Shown here in pieces: positions 35,282 through 45,916 of a stretch of 64,000 nucleotides of DNA (its first letter is position 1; every line of letters starts with the position of its first letter). The notes beneath the pieces are model-generated. The model did no database searches. It was not told the DNA's origin and worked only from the letters and a program-made list of their open reading frames with translations. Both the position numbers and the translations under genes were made by a program. The stretch is from Ceratotherium simum simum (Eukaryota; Chordata; Mammalia; Perissodactyla; Rhinocerotidae), in assembly GCF_000283155.1 (NCBI RefSeq), contig NW_004454177.1:5019932-5083931 (forward strand), read 5' to 3'.

Positions 35282-35473
35282 GTAAGGTGCGGGAGGGATG
35301 GCGATAGGACCGGCCTCTCAGATGAGACCCCACCTAGTAGTCCTTCCTTTCCATTCCCACCCTACCCTATCCAGTTCCCTAGTCCCAGGGCTGTCGGGTC
35401 ATCCCTTCTCCCCTCCCCTTCCTACACCCCCTCCCCAAGTCACAAGTTTTCTCTTTGGGGCTTGTTGCTGCAG

Positions 35474-35575
35474 TCCGTGCTCCAGTACCGAGTACCTGGC
35501 TGGGCCCTGGGCACGCACAGGGGCCGTAGCCCCACTGTGTGTGGGAGCCATGAGGATCCTGGCTAACAAGACAAG
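35474..35575 (+). CDS. BCL9L: BCL9L start-codon exon (5'UTR 35474-35549, CDS 35550-35575)
   Basis: The acceptor TTGCTGCAG ends at 35473 and the donor GTGTGT starts at 35576. The exon holds 76 nt of leader, then ATG in the context GAGCCATGA, coding for MRILANKT plus two bases of the next codon (phase 2). The start was chosen because it reproduces the known BCL9L N-terminus. The second coding exon alone is also open upstream into the intron, but that reading has no homology support. A 192-nt intron (35282-35473) separates this exon from the proposed internal-promoter leader exon. Confidence 0.9.
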
Positions 35576-38500
35576 GTGTGTGGGTGTCGTGGAGGGCGGG
35601 ATGTGTGTGTGTGGAGTGCGGGGAAGGGAAGGGCCCCGTGGTGATGGGGCTGAGCTGTGCTGGCTTGGAGAGCGAGCCTCTCTGGGCACCTGGCTTCCAG
35701 GCCACCGGTGGGCTAAAGGGGTGTCAGAATGGGAAGGCCTGCCCCAGCCTTAGTGCCTGAGGACAGAGGGGAATGGCAACCAGCTATGCCTGCTATTCTA
35801 GTCCCTTCCAGCCCTTTCCTCTTAAAAACAGCTTGAGCAGACCCTGGCCCACCTTACTGTCAGCCCTCTGTCAGGCCCACCGTCTGGCCCACTGCTGCCC
35901 TCTGGGCTCAGTCTAGCTGAGGGTGGGAGCTGGAGAGAGGGGCGGTGCCTGACTCCCTCCCCTTCCCCAGGAGAAGCTGGCAGACAGGGCCAGGCAGCAG
36001 CAGCAGGACAGCAGAGCTGAAATAAATCTGAGCTGGTGTGGAATGAGGGGGGATAAATATCCTCTCCCGTGATGTGATCTTTCCAGCGGCTATTAATAGG
36101 TCTCCGGGGAGGGGGAGGCGGTGGGGGGAGCGGGCTGGAGCTTAAAGGGCCCGCAGCCTGGGCTGCCGGAATCCTTGGCTTCGAGCTGCACTCGTTTGTT
36201 CAACACACCACTCCCCTCCCCCTTCCTCCTGCTCCTGCCTGCCCGCCAGGCCTGCCGGTGGACCCTTTCCAGGCTTGCCGCCCCTGCTCTGGGAGTTGTC
36301 TGGACCAGTGGGTACCACTCTGATGTGCTTTTCCGCACTTCCACAAGGGAATGGGGCTGGGACATGAGCAGAGACCCTCAGGTCCTGTGCCCCTTCCCTA
36401 CTGGTGTTGGGACACATGGAAGTTGAGGTTGGGGACCTTGGAAGGAGTTTGGAGACAGAAAACCCTAGAAGAGAGGATGCCTAAGTGTTGGTCAGGTGCT
36501 AGTAGAGGGGGGTTGCCATGGAGGCTTGCAGTCTGAAGGATGCTGGGGTTTGGGGGTTGGTGGATTCTGCCAAAACAAGGCCCCTGGTTTTCATTTGAAT
36601 TGTGGGGACTGGGGAGTGAAGGGGGTTGCCTCATCTTTGCTCCCCAAGGTAGAGAAGGGCATCAGCTCTTGTCTGAGGAGCCGTGGCGGGAGGTAGGGAA
36701 TAGTTGGTGGTCTTAAGATGCCGCTCAACCCCCACCTCCCCCACCATTAGGTGAAGCTGGATGGGGCAGTTAAAATCCAGGCATGCTAAGCCCCTAGCAA
36801 GAATAACTTTTCATGTCTCTTCCACCTTCTCCCAGGTTACCCCACCCCAGGAGGAGAGAAGCTCCAGGGAGCCCGCCGCTGTCCCCTCGCGGCCACTGCC
36901 CCCCTGCCCCAGCCAAGCCAATGCACCCAGAAAATAAGTTGACCAATCATGGCAAGACAGGGAATGGCGGGGCCCAATCCCAGCACCAGAATGTGAACCA
37001 AGGACCCACCTGCAACCTGGGCTCGAAGGGCGTGGGGGCGGGGAACCATGGGGCCAAGGCCAACCAGATCTCACCTAGCAACTCAAGTCTGAAGAACCCC
37101 CAGGCAGGGGTGCCCCCTTTCAGCTCGCTCAAGGGCAAAGTGAAGAGGGAGCGGAGCGTCTCTGTGGACTCTGGAGAGCAGCGAGAGGCTGGGACCCCGT
37201 CCCTGGATTCAGAGGCCAAAGGTACCCCGTTTCCTGATCCCCACGACCCCAGCATCTTCCACAGTCCAAGGCTCAAACTTACTGGGAGACCATCTTTGTG
37301 TCCCCCTTGCCTAATCATCTTCCCTTGCTCCTCTCCAGCATTTGTCGCAGGAGCCCTTTCTCTTACTCCCATTCTCTCTGCCAACCTGGTCATTCTCTCA
37401 GGATTGGTTGGGGTTGGCCAGGGTAGGGATTTCTCATCCTTAGGTGCCACCCATGGAGGGGCCACACAGAGTGATGGGGCTTACGGTCAGTCTCATTCCT
37501 CTCCTGCTTTCCCACCAGAGCCCCCAGAGCCGGAGAGGGAGGTGCTCTGGGGTAAGGAGCAGACCCACACACCTCCCAGGAACCTCCTGGTATCCGGGCT
37601 GGTGGGAGCTGTTGAGCAGGCACTGGGGCCTGGAAGAGTAGCAGCGGCTTCCCCCACCCGCCCCCCCCAGCCCTAATTAGAACCAGTTGTGGTTGGGGAT
37701 TATGCTGTACTTGGTGCTGGGTGGGGGAGGGGAGACAGGCAGCAGGGCTATAGAGAGAAATCAGAAACAAATGGTGGTGTGGTGGGGGCCAAGGGCTGGC
37801 AAAGTGCCCACAGTGGCCTGGGCAGTGCCCTCTGGGGTGGGACATCTGGGAGAATGGTCCTGGGAGGAACCCTGGGTGTGGGAGGACAAGGCCTCTGGAT
37901 ACTCGCTCTGACCCTTGCCTGCCTCCGTCCTGCCTGGGCAGAGGTGGCACCCCGGAGTAAGCGGCGTTGTGTGCTGGAGCGGAAGCAGCCATACAGTGGG
38001 GACGAATGGTGCTCAGGACCGGACAGCGAGGAGGACGACAAGCCCATTGGGGCCACCCACAGTGAGTGCCCATCGATGCCAGGATGCTGTGGCCCATGGT
38101 GTCCCCAGGGGATGGCTGCCCTGAGGGAGCCTCCTACTCCTTGCCTAGGGCCTTAGAGGGCTGAGCCTGGGCAAGGAGCAAGGGTCAGGAGCCCAGGCTC
38201 CTTCTCTCCCATCCCACCTCTCAGACTCAGGCCCTCCCTGCACTGTGACAGCCAGCCCTTGCCTTTCAGGTGCTCAGTGGCCCCCCCCTCTCCCTAGGGA
38301 CCCAGGTGGGGTGGGTGAACCTCAGGTGGCCTTTCCTGGCCACACCAGCTACACCTCCTCCCATGAATTCCTGGCCTATGCTGCCACCTACTGGCCAGTG
38401 GAGGGAGGGCGGCGAGGATCCAGCATCACTGGGAGCCTGACAGTTGGCTCTGCAGTGCAAAGCCATGCTAAGCCTGGGTGTGAGCTGACACTGGCTGTCT

Positions 38501-41500
38501 CTGGCGCCCTTCCCCTAACCTCAAATTGACTCCTGGCAAGTGCCAGGAGGCCATCACCAGGACGAGGAGTGGGTGTGTGTGGACACCCACTCCTCTCCTT
38601 TTTTTGATCAGCGTGCATGTGGGCCTTGCACAAGTGATGGGGAGAACCAGATACGCCCTTGCCCTTGGGAAGCCCATACACATTTATTTGGTGCTTTCCC
38701 TCAAAGCTTACATATGTCTGGGGGGGAGAAACAACTTAATGCATAAGGAACTAGCCAAAGAATGTTAAGTTGGGAACTTCTTGAAGGCGGGACCATTAAA
38801 AGAAGGAATAAAAAAATATGCTGGCTACTTTGCTACTTTGTTTTATTTAATCCTTACAACAACCCTGTGAGGTAGGTATTATTGCGATGCCCAGTGGGGA
38901 GGAGGAAACAGACTCAGCAGATGTTTGTGGAATGAGCGCACCATGTCCGTGGAGGTGGTGCATGGGATCAAATACTGAAGCCTCTGCAGCTGGCTGGGAC
39001 TTTAAAGGTCATCTCGTCCCAGGTCCCTGCCAGGGGACTGACTGGCCATCCATGAGCCCCTGGCTGAACCCTTGAGTGATAGTTGGGGGTGCTCACTGCC
39101 TCCCAGGACAGACCCCCCACCCCCGTATACTTTTATAACATTAGACTGCACCATTGTAGAAACATTGGAAGACGTGGGGAAATACAAAAAAGAAATTGCT
39201 AACTTCCCATACTCAATACGAAGGCAATCATTGTGATTGTGTTGGTTGTCCTGCCGTAGCTTCTCAAAGAGTCCTCAATTGTGGGGCAGTATAACAGAGG
39301 TGAATAGCACAGACTCTGTGGTCAGACCACCTTGGTTTGTATCCTGGGTCTTCCGCTTATTATTTGTGTAAATTTGGGGAAGGGCCTCGGTTTCCTTATC
39401 TATAAAAATAATATTTACCTGTGTGAGGAGTAAATGAGTTAATACATGTAACACACTTAGAACAGTGTTAGCTTTTATTATCGTTCTTATTGTACTAGAA
39501 AGTTCCTCATTGAAATAAAGCCTGCCTCCCTCCCCATAACTTGTACCCAGGAGTCCTAACTCTGTGTGCTGAGGATGCTCCCTCCTCTTCCCCAGGGCAG
39601 CCCTCACACATTGAGGTTGGCTCTCAAGTCCCCGTCAAACTTTTGGCTCTGTTATTCTATGTACAATTGGAGATACAGGGGCCAGAGCAGGGACACTAGG
39701 AGGTAGGAGTGTGAGAGAAGATTTATGCGAGGAGGGGAGCCTCATCCTGGGCCCCGGGGGAAGGTGGCCGCTGCCCTGGCTCAAGGCAGGCAACTTCAGG
39801 CAGTTCACCTCATACACCTACTGTCTGCAGGCCAGGCACTTAGACTTGGTTTTCCTGACATGGGAATGGGTCCATCCACTCCCCTAAACGCATTAATAAC
39901 CAATTGTAGATCTTTTCTAGGGGAGGACTTAGAGTCAGGTTTGTGACTGTAGAAAAAAACCTGTCTTGGTGCTGAGGGTGGCCAGTCTACCCTGGGAGTG
40001 AACCTAGTATGTCAGCCTTTTCTAATTCTCTCTGTTTTCCAAACAGTTTTTTAGTTTGTAAGATAATTCTGAACTTGCTGTGAAAATAGATTTCCCTGAC
40101 CTGCCCGCTGTGCCGGGCGGGAGTTCGTGTTTCCATTTTACAGGTGAAGGAACTGAAGCATAGAGGGACACAGTGTCTTGTTCATAAGGTCACAAAATCA
40201 GTTAGTGATGGGGCTAGAATGAAAACCACTCATCGTTTGAATCATCAATTTGTGAAACCTCTTTGCCATCTCCCCTCACCTGGTCAGTGTGTGAACACAC
40301 ACACACACAGACCGTAGTGCGAGGGGTCAGAGCAGGGCTTTGCAGTCCCTGCCTGGGTTCAAGCGCTGGCTCTGCACTGACTGGCTGTGTCACCTTGGGT
40401 GAGTAACCTCATCCCTCTGAGGCTTGGTTTCCTCCCCTGTAAAATGGAGTGTATGACACCTCCTCCCAGGGATGCGGTGATCAGATGAAATTGCATCCAT
40501 AAGTGTCCATCGGAATGCCAGGCACGTGGGACCCTGTTTGTCACGATCACATTTTCCCTCTCCCTCCTCTCCACATAGCCACCATGATTTCCATCCTGGT
40601 CAGAGACTGTTTAGGGCAAGTAAGTGTGGAAACCATGCTACTGAAAACACCAGATTGTGGCGGCAAGTGGCCCTGTGGGCACGAACTGTAAAGCAGTGAG
40701 GCTCTCTGTCCCTGGGCGTCTCTGGGAGGGGGCCGTAGGGGGTGCCTGGTTCTCCTTTCTGAATCTGGGCTGCTTAAGCTCTTTTCCTCCCTTCTCTCAT
40801 GCAGATTGTAATGTAGCAGACCCAGCCATGGCGGCCCCACAGCTGGGTCCCAGCCAAGCCGCCCAACTGCCCCTCAGTGAGAGCAGTGCACCAGGCCCCC
40901 CGCACGGGCCTCCACCAGGCCTTCGGCCTGATGCCCCCGGAGGTGGGGGCGGAGGTGTCCCTGGAAAGCCTCCTTCACAGTTCGTCTATGTCTTCACCAC
41001 CCACCTGGCCAACACGTAAGTGCCTCAGGGGAGGCCAAGCCTGCTCCTCTACCCAGCATCGCTCAGCCTGGGGTCCTGAGTGAGCGTGTGCAGGGGGCCA
41101 GGGTTGGGTTGGATTGGGTGAGGGCGAGGGCGAGGGCTCCCTCCCGCCCACCTCTCTGAGCTGTTTGTGCCTAATCCTCTGGTGCAGGGCCGCAGAGGCA
41201 GTGCTGCAGGGCCGGGCCGACTCCATCCTTGCCTACCATCAGCAGAATGTGCCCCGGGCCAAGCTTGACCAGGTGAGTGTGGAGCCCGGCCCAGGCGTGG
41301 TGCCTCTGTGAACGGCTGAGTTGGCTGGTGCGTCCCCTTACCTGTCTCACTCTCTGCCTGTGTTCTCTTGTAGGCCCCTAAAGTGCCACCCACCCCAGAA
41401 CCGCTACCCCTGAGCACACCATCAGCAGGCACCCCGCAGTCCCAGCCAGCTCCACTGCCGCCGCCACCACCCCCTGCCCCTGGCAGTGCCCCCCCTGCTC

Positions 41501-44500
41501 TGCCTTCCGAGGGGCCTCCTGAGGACGCCAATCAGGACCTGACCCCCAACTCAGTGGGAGCTGCCAGCACAGGTGGTGGGACGGGGGGCACCCACCCTAA
41601 CACCCCTACGGCTGCCACCACCACCAACCCACTGCCTCCTGGAGGAGACCCCAGCAGTGCCCCTGGCCCTGCCCTGCTGGGAGAGACAGCCCTCTCAGGA
41701 AATGGGCAGCGGAGCCTGGTGGGCTCTGAGGGTCTGTCTAAGGAGCAGCTGGAGCATCGGGAGCGTTCCCTCCAGACCCTGCGAGACATTGAGCGGCTGT
41801 TGCTCCGCAGCGGGGAGACCGAGCCCTTCCTCAAGGGGCCCCCGGGAGGAGCAGGTGAGGGGGGACCACCAGCACAAGCCCCTCCTGCCCCCCAGCAGCC
41901 ACCCGCACCCCCTCCTGGCGGGCTGAAGAAGTACGAGGAGCCCTTGCAGTCCATGATTTCGCAGACACAGAGCCTAGGGGGCCCCCCGCTGGAGCATGAA
42001 GTGCCTGGGCACCCCCCGGGCGGGGACATGGGACAGCAGATGAACCTGATGATGCAGAGGCTGGGCCAGGACAGCCTGACGCCTGAGCAGGTGGCCTGGC
42101 GCAAGCTACAGGAAGAGTACTATGAGGAGAAACGGCGGAAGGAGGAGCAGATTGGGCTGCATGGGGGCCGCCCTCTGCAGGACATGATGGGCATGGGGGG
42201 CATGATGGTGAGGGGGCCACCCCCTCCCTACCATAGCAAGCCTGGGGATCAGTGGCCACCTGGAATGGGTGCACAGCTGCGGGGGCCCATGGATGTCCAA
42301 GATCCCATGCAGCTTCGGGGTGGACCTCCCTTCCCTGGCCCTCGTTTCCCAGGCAGCCAGATGCAGCGGGTGCCTGGGTTTGGAGGCATGCAGGGTATGC
42401 CCATGGAGGTACCCATGAATGCCATGCAGAGGCCTGTGAGGCCAGGCATAGGCTGGACCGAAGACTTGCCCCCCATGGGAGGGCCCAGCAATTTTGCCCA
42501 GAATGCCGTGCCCTACCCAGGTGGGCAGGGTGAAGCAGAGCGGTTCATGACTCCTCGGGTTCGAGAAGAGCTGCTGCGGCACCAGCTGCTGGAGAAGCGG
42601 TCGATGGGCATGCAGCGCCCCCTCAGCATGGCAGGCAGTGGCCTGGGGCAGGGCATGGAGATGGAACGGATGATGCAGGCGCACCGGCAGATAGATCCGG
42701 CCATGTTCTCCGGGCAAATAGCTAGTGGCGAGGGCCTGGCAGGCACTCCTATGGGCATGGAGTTTGGTGGAGGTCGGGGCCTCCTGAGTCCCCCAATGGG
42801 GCAGTCTGGGCTGAGGGAGGTGGACCCACCCATGGGACCAGGCAACCTCAACATGAACATGAATGTGAACATGAACATGAACATGAACCTGAATGTGCAG
42901 ATGACCCCGCAGCAGCAGATGCTGATGTCACAGAAGATGCGGGGCCCTGGGGACATGATGGGGCCGCAGGGCCTCAGTCCTGAGGAGATGGCCCGGGTGC
43001 GGGCCCAGAACAGCAGTGGCATGATGGGCGGCCAGCAGAAGATGCTTATGCCTTCACAGTTTCCTAACCAGGGCCAGCAGGGATTCTCTGGGGGCCAGGG
43101 ACCCTACCAAGCCATGCCCCAGGACATGGGCAATACCCAGGACATGTTCAGCCCTGACCAGAGCTCAATGCCCATGGGCAGTGTGGGTACCACTCGGCTC
43201 AGCCACATGCCTCTGCCCCCTGCATCCAATCCTCCTCCCGGGTCTGTGCATTCGGCCCCAAGCCGGGGGCTGGGCAGACGGCCTTCAGACCTCACCATCA
43301 GTATTAATCAGATGGGCTCGCCAGGCATGGGGCACCTGAAGTCGCCCACCCTTAGCCAGGTGCATTCACCCCTGGTCACCTCGCCCTCCGCCAACCTCAA
43401 GTCACCCCAGACTCCCTCACAGATGGTGCCCTTGCCTTCGGCCAACCCACCAGGACCTCTCAAGTCGCCCCAGGTCCTCAGCTCCTCCCTCAGTGTCCGT
43501 TCGCCCACTGGCTCACCCAGCAGGCTCAAGTCTCCCTCTATGGCGGTGCCTTCTCCAGGTTGGGTTGCCTCACCCAAGACAGCCATGCCCAGCCCTGGGG
43601 TCCCCCAGAACAAACAGCCGCCTCTCAACATGAACTCTTCCACCACCCTGGGCAATATGGAACAGGGTGAGTCAGCTGGGCCGGGCAAGGGGGCATTGGA
43701 TTCTGGCACTGGGAGCCTGCCAGGTGGGTGTGTTCATGCTGGGGCAGGGGCGTGAGTTAAGGCATCGGTACTGGGACCCAGAGGTGGATGGCTCTGCTTG
43801 AGGGGCAGATGTTGGCAGCTGTGAGTGGGCTCTCACTGGATCACCATGTTAATCTCCCAGGCATTTTAAGGGGGCACACTTGGGGTCTCCTCACTGCCCA
43901 GGGCCCTGAGGTTGCAGAAGTTGCTTGAAGATGGGTGGGCTGTAGTGATAATGAGGGGCCTGTGCTGAGTGGGACATCTGAGTAGAGGTGTGTCTGGAGG
44001 AGTCAGATGGAGATTTGGGGGCTGACCTTTTCCTAAACCCCCAATGTGACCAGCCCAATTCATCTTCCCCACCCAGTCACCCCCTGCTTTCTCTGTCTCC
44101 CCCGTTCTGTAGGTGCCCTGCCGCCTAGCGGCCCCCGGAGCAGCTCCTCAGCACCTCCCGCCAACCCTCCCAGCAGCCTCATGAACCCCAGCCTGCCATT
44201 CACTTCCTCCCCAGACCCCACGCCTTCCCAGAACCCCCTGTCACTGATGATGTCCCAGATGTCCAAGTACGCCATGCCCAGCTCCACCCCGCTCTACCAC
44301 AATGCCATCAAGACCATCGCCACCTCAGACGACGAGCTGCTGCCCGACCGGCCCCTGCTCGCCCCACCACCACCACCGCAGGGCTCCGGGCCAGGTGCGA
44401 GGACAGGAAGGGGGCCACAGGGAGAAGAGCTGATGTGCGCACCGGGAATGGGAAGAGTTGCCATGGCCAGCAATTGCCCCTGTGGTCATGCTGGCGTTTA

Positions 44501-45916
44501 TATGCTTCCAAAGGGCCCTGGGAGTGGGGGTGTGATATCCCGGGACACAGTTCCCACCTGTAGTCATTGAGTGAAACCCAGCCCAGGGCACTCGAGTGGT
44601 CTTTTGAACATCCAATGATGTGTCCATGGCAAACTGGGCCAGAACTTGGGTCTCTTGATTTCTAACCTAAGTGCCTCAAGTCCCTTCCCTTGCAGCCAGA
44701 AGAGGCCACTGGTGAAAGCCCTCACCCCTGGCACCAGCCTGGCTGGGGAATGGGGAAGGACTCAGTTCTGCACCCTCCCCCAGCTGGGTGCACACAATTC
44801 CTGACTCCCTTTCCCTCTTTCCCTGCAGGGATCAGCAATAACCAGCCCAACCAGATGCACCTGAACTCAGCTGCTGCCCAGAGCCCCATGGGCATGAACC
44901 TGCCAGGCCAGCAGCCCCTGTCCCATGAGCCCCCGCCTACCATGTTGCCCTCCCCCACCCCTCTGGGCTCCAACATTCCACTGCACCCCAATGCACAGGG
45001 GACAGGAGGGCCCCCTCAAAACTCGATGATGATGGCACCAGGGGGCCCAGACTCCCTGAATGCCCCCTGTGGTCCTGTGCCCAGCTCCTCCCAGATGATG
45101 CCCTTCCCCCCTCGGCTGCAGCAGCCCCATGGTGCCATGGCCCCCAGTGGGGGCGGGGGGCCTGGCCTGCAGCAGCACTACCCTGCAGGCATGCCCTTGC
45201 CCCCAGAGGACCTGCCCAGCCAGCCGCCAGGCCCCTTGCCCCCCCAGCAGCACCTGATGGGCAAAAGCATGGCTGGGCGCATGGGCGATGCATACCCGCC
45301 AGGTGTGCTCCCTGGGGTGGCTTCAGTGCTGAACGACCCCGAGCTGAGCGAGGTGATCCGGCCCACCCCGACGGGGATCCCTGAGTTCGACTTGTCGAGG
45401 ATCATTCCCTCTGAGAAGCCAAGCAGCACCCTTCAGTACTTCCCCAAGAGTGAGAACCAGCCCCCCAAGGCCCAGCCCCCCAATCTGCATCTCATGAACC
45501 TGCAAAACATGATGGCGGAGCAGACTCCCTCCCGGCCCCCCAACCTCCCGGGCCAGCAGGGTGTCCAACGGGGGCTCAACATGTCCATGTGCCACCCGGG
45601 ACAGATGTCCTTGCTGGGCAGGACAGGTGTGCCCCCACAGCAGGGCATGGTGCCCCACGGCCTGCACCAGGGGGTCATGTCCCCTCCACAAGGCCTCATG
45701 ACCCAGCAGAATTTCATGCTGATGAAGCAACGGGGCGTGGGGGGCGAGGTCTACAGCCAGCCCCCCCATATGCTCTCCCCACAGGGCTCCCTCATGGGCC
45801 CCCCGCCCCAGCAGAACCTCATGGTGTCCCACCCCCTGCGGCAGCGCAGTGTGTCTCTGGACAGCCAGATGGGCTACCTCCCGGCGCCGGGCAGCATGGC
45901 CAACCTGCCCTTCTAG
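35550..45916 (+). CDS. BCL9L: BCL9L (BCL9-like), complete coding region in eight exons
   Basis: Nuclear coactivator that bridges beta-catenin to Pygopus in Wnt transcription complexes. Joining 35550-35575, 36836-37221, 37942-38061, 40805-41015, 41188-41272, 41374-43666, 44113-44394 and 44829-45916 gives 4491 nt, 1496 residues plus stop, close to the human protein (about 1500). It starts MRILANKTR and ends MANLPF. Visible landmarks are: a basic, NLS-like PRSKRR near residue 141; the Pygopus-binding HD1 (FVYVFTTHLANT at 237-248, continuing into AAEAVLQGRADSILAYHQ); the beta-catenin-binding HD2 helix (LSKEQLEHRERSLQTLRDI, from about 397); a Met/Asn repeat near 766-785; Ser-Pro repeats near 920-1010; and a conserved C-terminal block (IRPTPTGIPEFDLSRIIP) at about 1302-1345. 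Every junction has GT/AG and phase is kept. No truncation or frameshift is seen. It is not BCL9, because the N-terminus and HD1 flanks match BCL9L. Confidence 0.97.
35576..36835 (+). other. BCL9L: BCL9L intron after the start-codon exon
   Basis: 1260 nt without recognisable repeats. It holds a TEAD-like GTGTGGAATG (36036-36045) and a palindromic MEF2 site CTATTAATAG (36090-36099). Confidence 0.6.
36836..37221 (+). CDS. BCL9L: BCL9L coding exon 2
   Basis: Acceptor TTCTCCCAG, donor GGTACC. It encodes LPHPRRREAPGSPPLSPRGH, MHPENKLTNHGKTGNGG and SVSVDSGEQREAG, the conserved N-terminal segment of BCL9L. An internal Met (MHPENK) could serve as an alternative start. The exon ends in phase 1. Confidence 0.95.
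37222..37941 (+). other. BCL9L: BCL9L intron between coding exons 2 and 3
   Basis: 720 nt, no repeat or other feature recognised. The exon-2 frame stays open into it for about 450 nt with no homology. Confidence 0.8.
37942..38061 (+). CDS. BCL9L: BCL9L coding exon 3 (NLS-like segment)
   Basis: 120 nt between acceptor CTGGGCAG and donor GTGAGT. It encodes EVAPRSKRRCVLERKQPYSG followed by the acidic stretch SEEDDKPIG. The basic cluster is the likely nuclear localisation signal. The final partial codon completes Asn with the next exon. Confidence 0.95.
38825..38920 (-). repeat. MIR SINE fragment
   Basis: AATCCTTACAACAACCCTGT, then GAGGTAGGTATTATTG. Confidence 0.7.
39280..39490 (+). repeat. MIR SINE, nearly full length
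   Basis: GAATAGCACAGACTCTGTGG, GTTTCCTTATCTATAAAAAT, then AGTAAATGAGTTAATACATG. Confidence 0.85.
40125..40240 (-). repeat. MIR SINE fragment
   Basis: CCATTTTACAGGTGAAGGAA, then AAGGTCACAAAATCAGTTAG. Confidence 0.65.
40320..40530 (+). repeat. MIR SINE, nearly full length
   Basis: CTGGCTGTGTCACCTTGGGT, then CTTGGTTTCCTCCCCTGTAA. Confidence 0.8.
40805..41015 (+). CDS. BCL9L: BCL9L coding exon 4 (first half of HD1)
   Basis: Acceptor CTCATGCAG, donor GTAAGT. It encodes CNVADPAMAAPQLGPS through FVYVFTTHLANT. The last twelve residues begin homology domain 1, which binds the Pygopus PHD finger. HD1 is split by the following 172-nt intron. Confidence 0.95.
41188..41272 (+). CDS. BCL9L: BCL9L coding exon 5 (second half of HD1)
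   Basis: 85 nt, acceptor CTGGTGCAG, donor GTGAGT. It encodes AAEAVLQGRADSILAYHQQN and VPRAKLDQ, completing HD1. It ends in phase 0 before a 101-nt intron. Confidence 0.95.
41374..43666 (+). CDS. BCL9L: BCL9L coding exon 6 (large exon with HD2)
   Basis: 2293-nt exon coding for residues 277-1040 approximately. It contains Pro-rich low complexity, the HD2 beta-catenin-binding helix from about residue 397, long Gly/Met/Pro-rich stretches, the Met/Asn repeat (42841-42906), and the Ser-Pro repeats LKSP, VHSP and VRSP. The donor follows GAACAGG (GTGAGT). The reading frame also runs past the donor into the intron to 43755; that extension has no homology and is an intronic read-through. Confidence 0.96.
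43667..44112 (+). other. BCL9L: BCL9L intron between coding exons 6 and 7
   Basis: 446 nt, nothing else recognised. Confidence 0.8.
44113..44394 (+). CDS. BCL9L: BCL9L coding exon 7
   Basis: 282 nt, acceptor TTCTGTAG, donor GTGCGA (a weaker donor match than its neighbours). It encodes ALPPSGPRSSSSAPP through MSQMSKYAMPSSTPLYHNAI, KTIATSDDELLPDRP and a proline run. It begins by completing a Gly codon. Confidence 0.95.
44395..44828 (+). other. BCL9L: BCL9L intron between coding exons 7 and 8
   Basis: 434 nt, nothing else recognised. Confidence 0.8.
44829..45916 (+). CDS. BCL9L: BCL9L last coding exon
   Basis: Acceptor TTCCCTGCAG; the stop TAG is at 45914-45916. It encodes ISNNQPNQMHLNSAAAQSP, the conserved C-terminal block VIRPTPTGIPEFDLSRIIP (used for transactivation in this family), and the end MGYLPAPGSMANLPF. 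It continues directly into the 3'UTR. Confidence 0.96.

Larger units (their letters stand above)
38062..40804 (+). other. BCL9L: BCL9L intron between coding exons 3 and 4
   Basis: 2.7 kb holding several MIRs (38825-38920 minus, 39280-39490 plus, 40125-40240 minus, 40320-40530 plus) and a short CA tract near 40300. No gene inside. Confidence 0.8.

Noticed and set aside
36813..37676. A 287-codon plus-strand frame as a separate gene
   Set aside because: It is BCL9L coding exon 2 read through its acceptor and donor into flanking introns.
41532..42717. Long antisense frames under the large BCL9L exon
   Set aside because: Shadow frames of a GC-rich coding exon, with no independent support.
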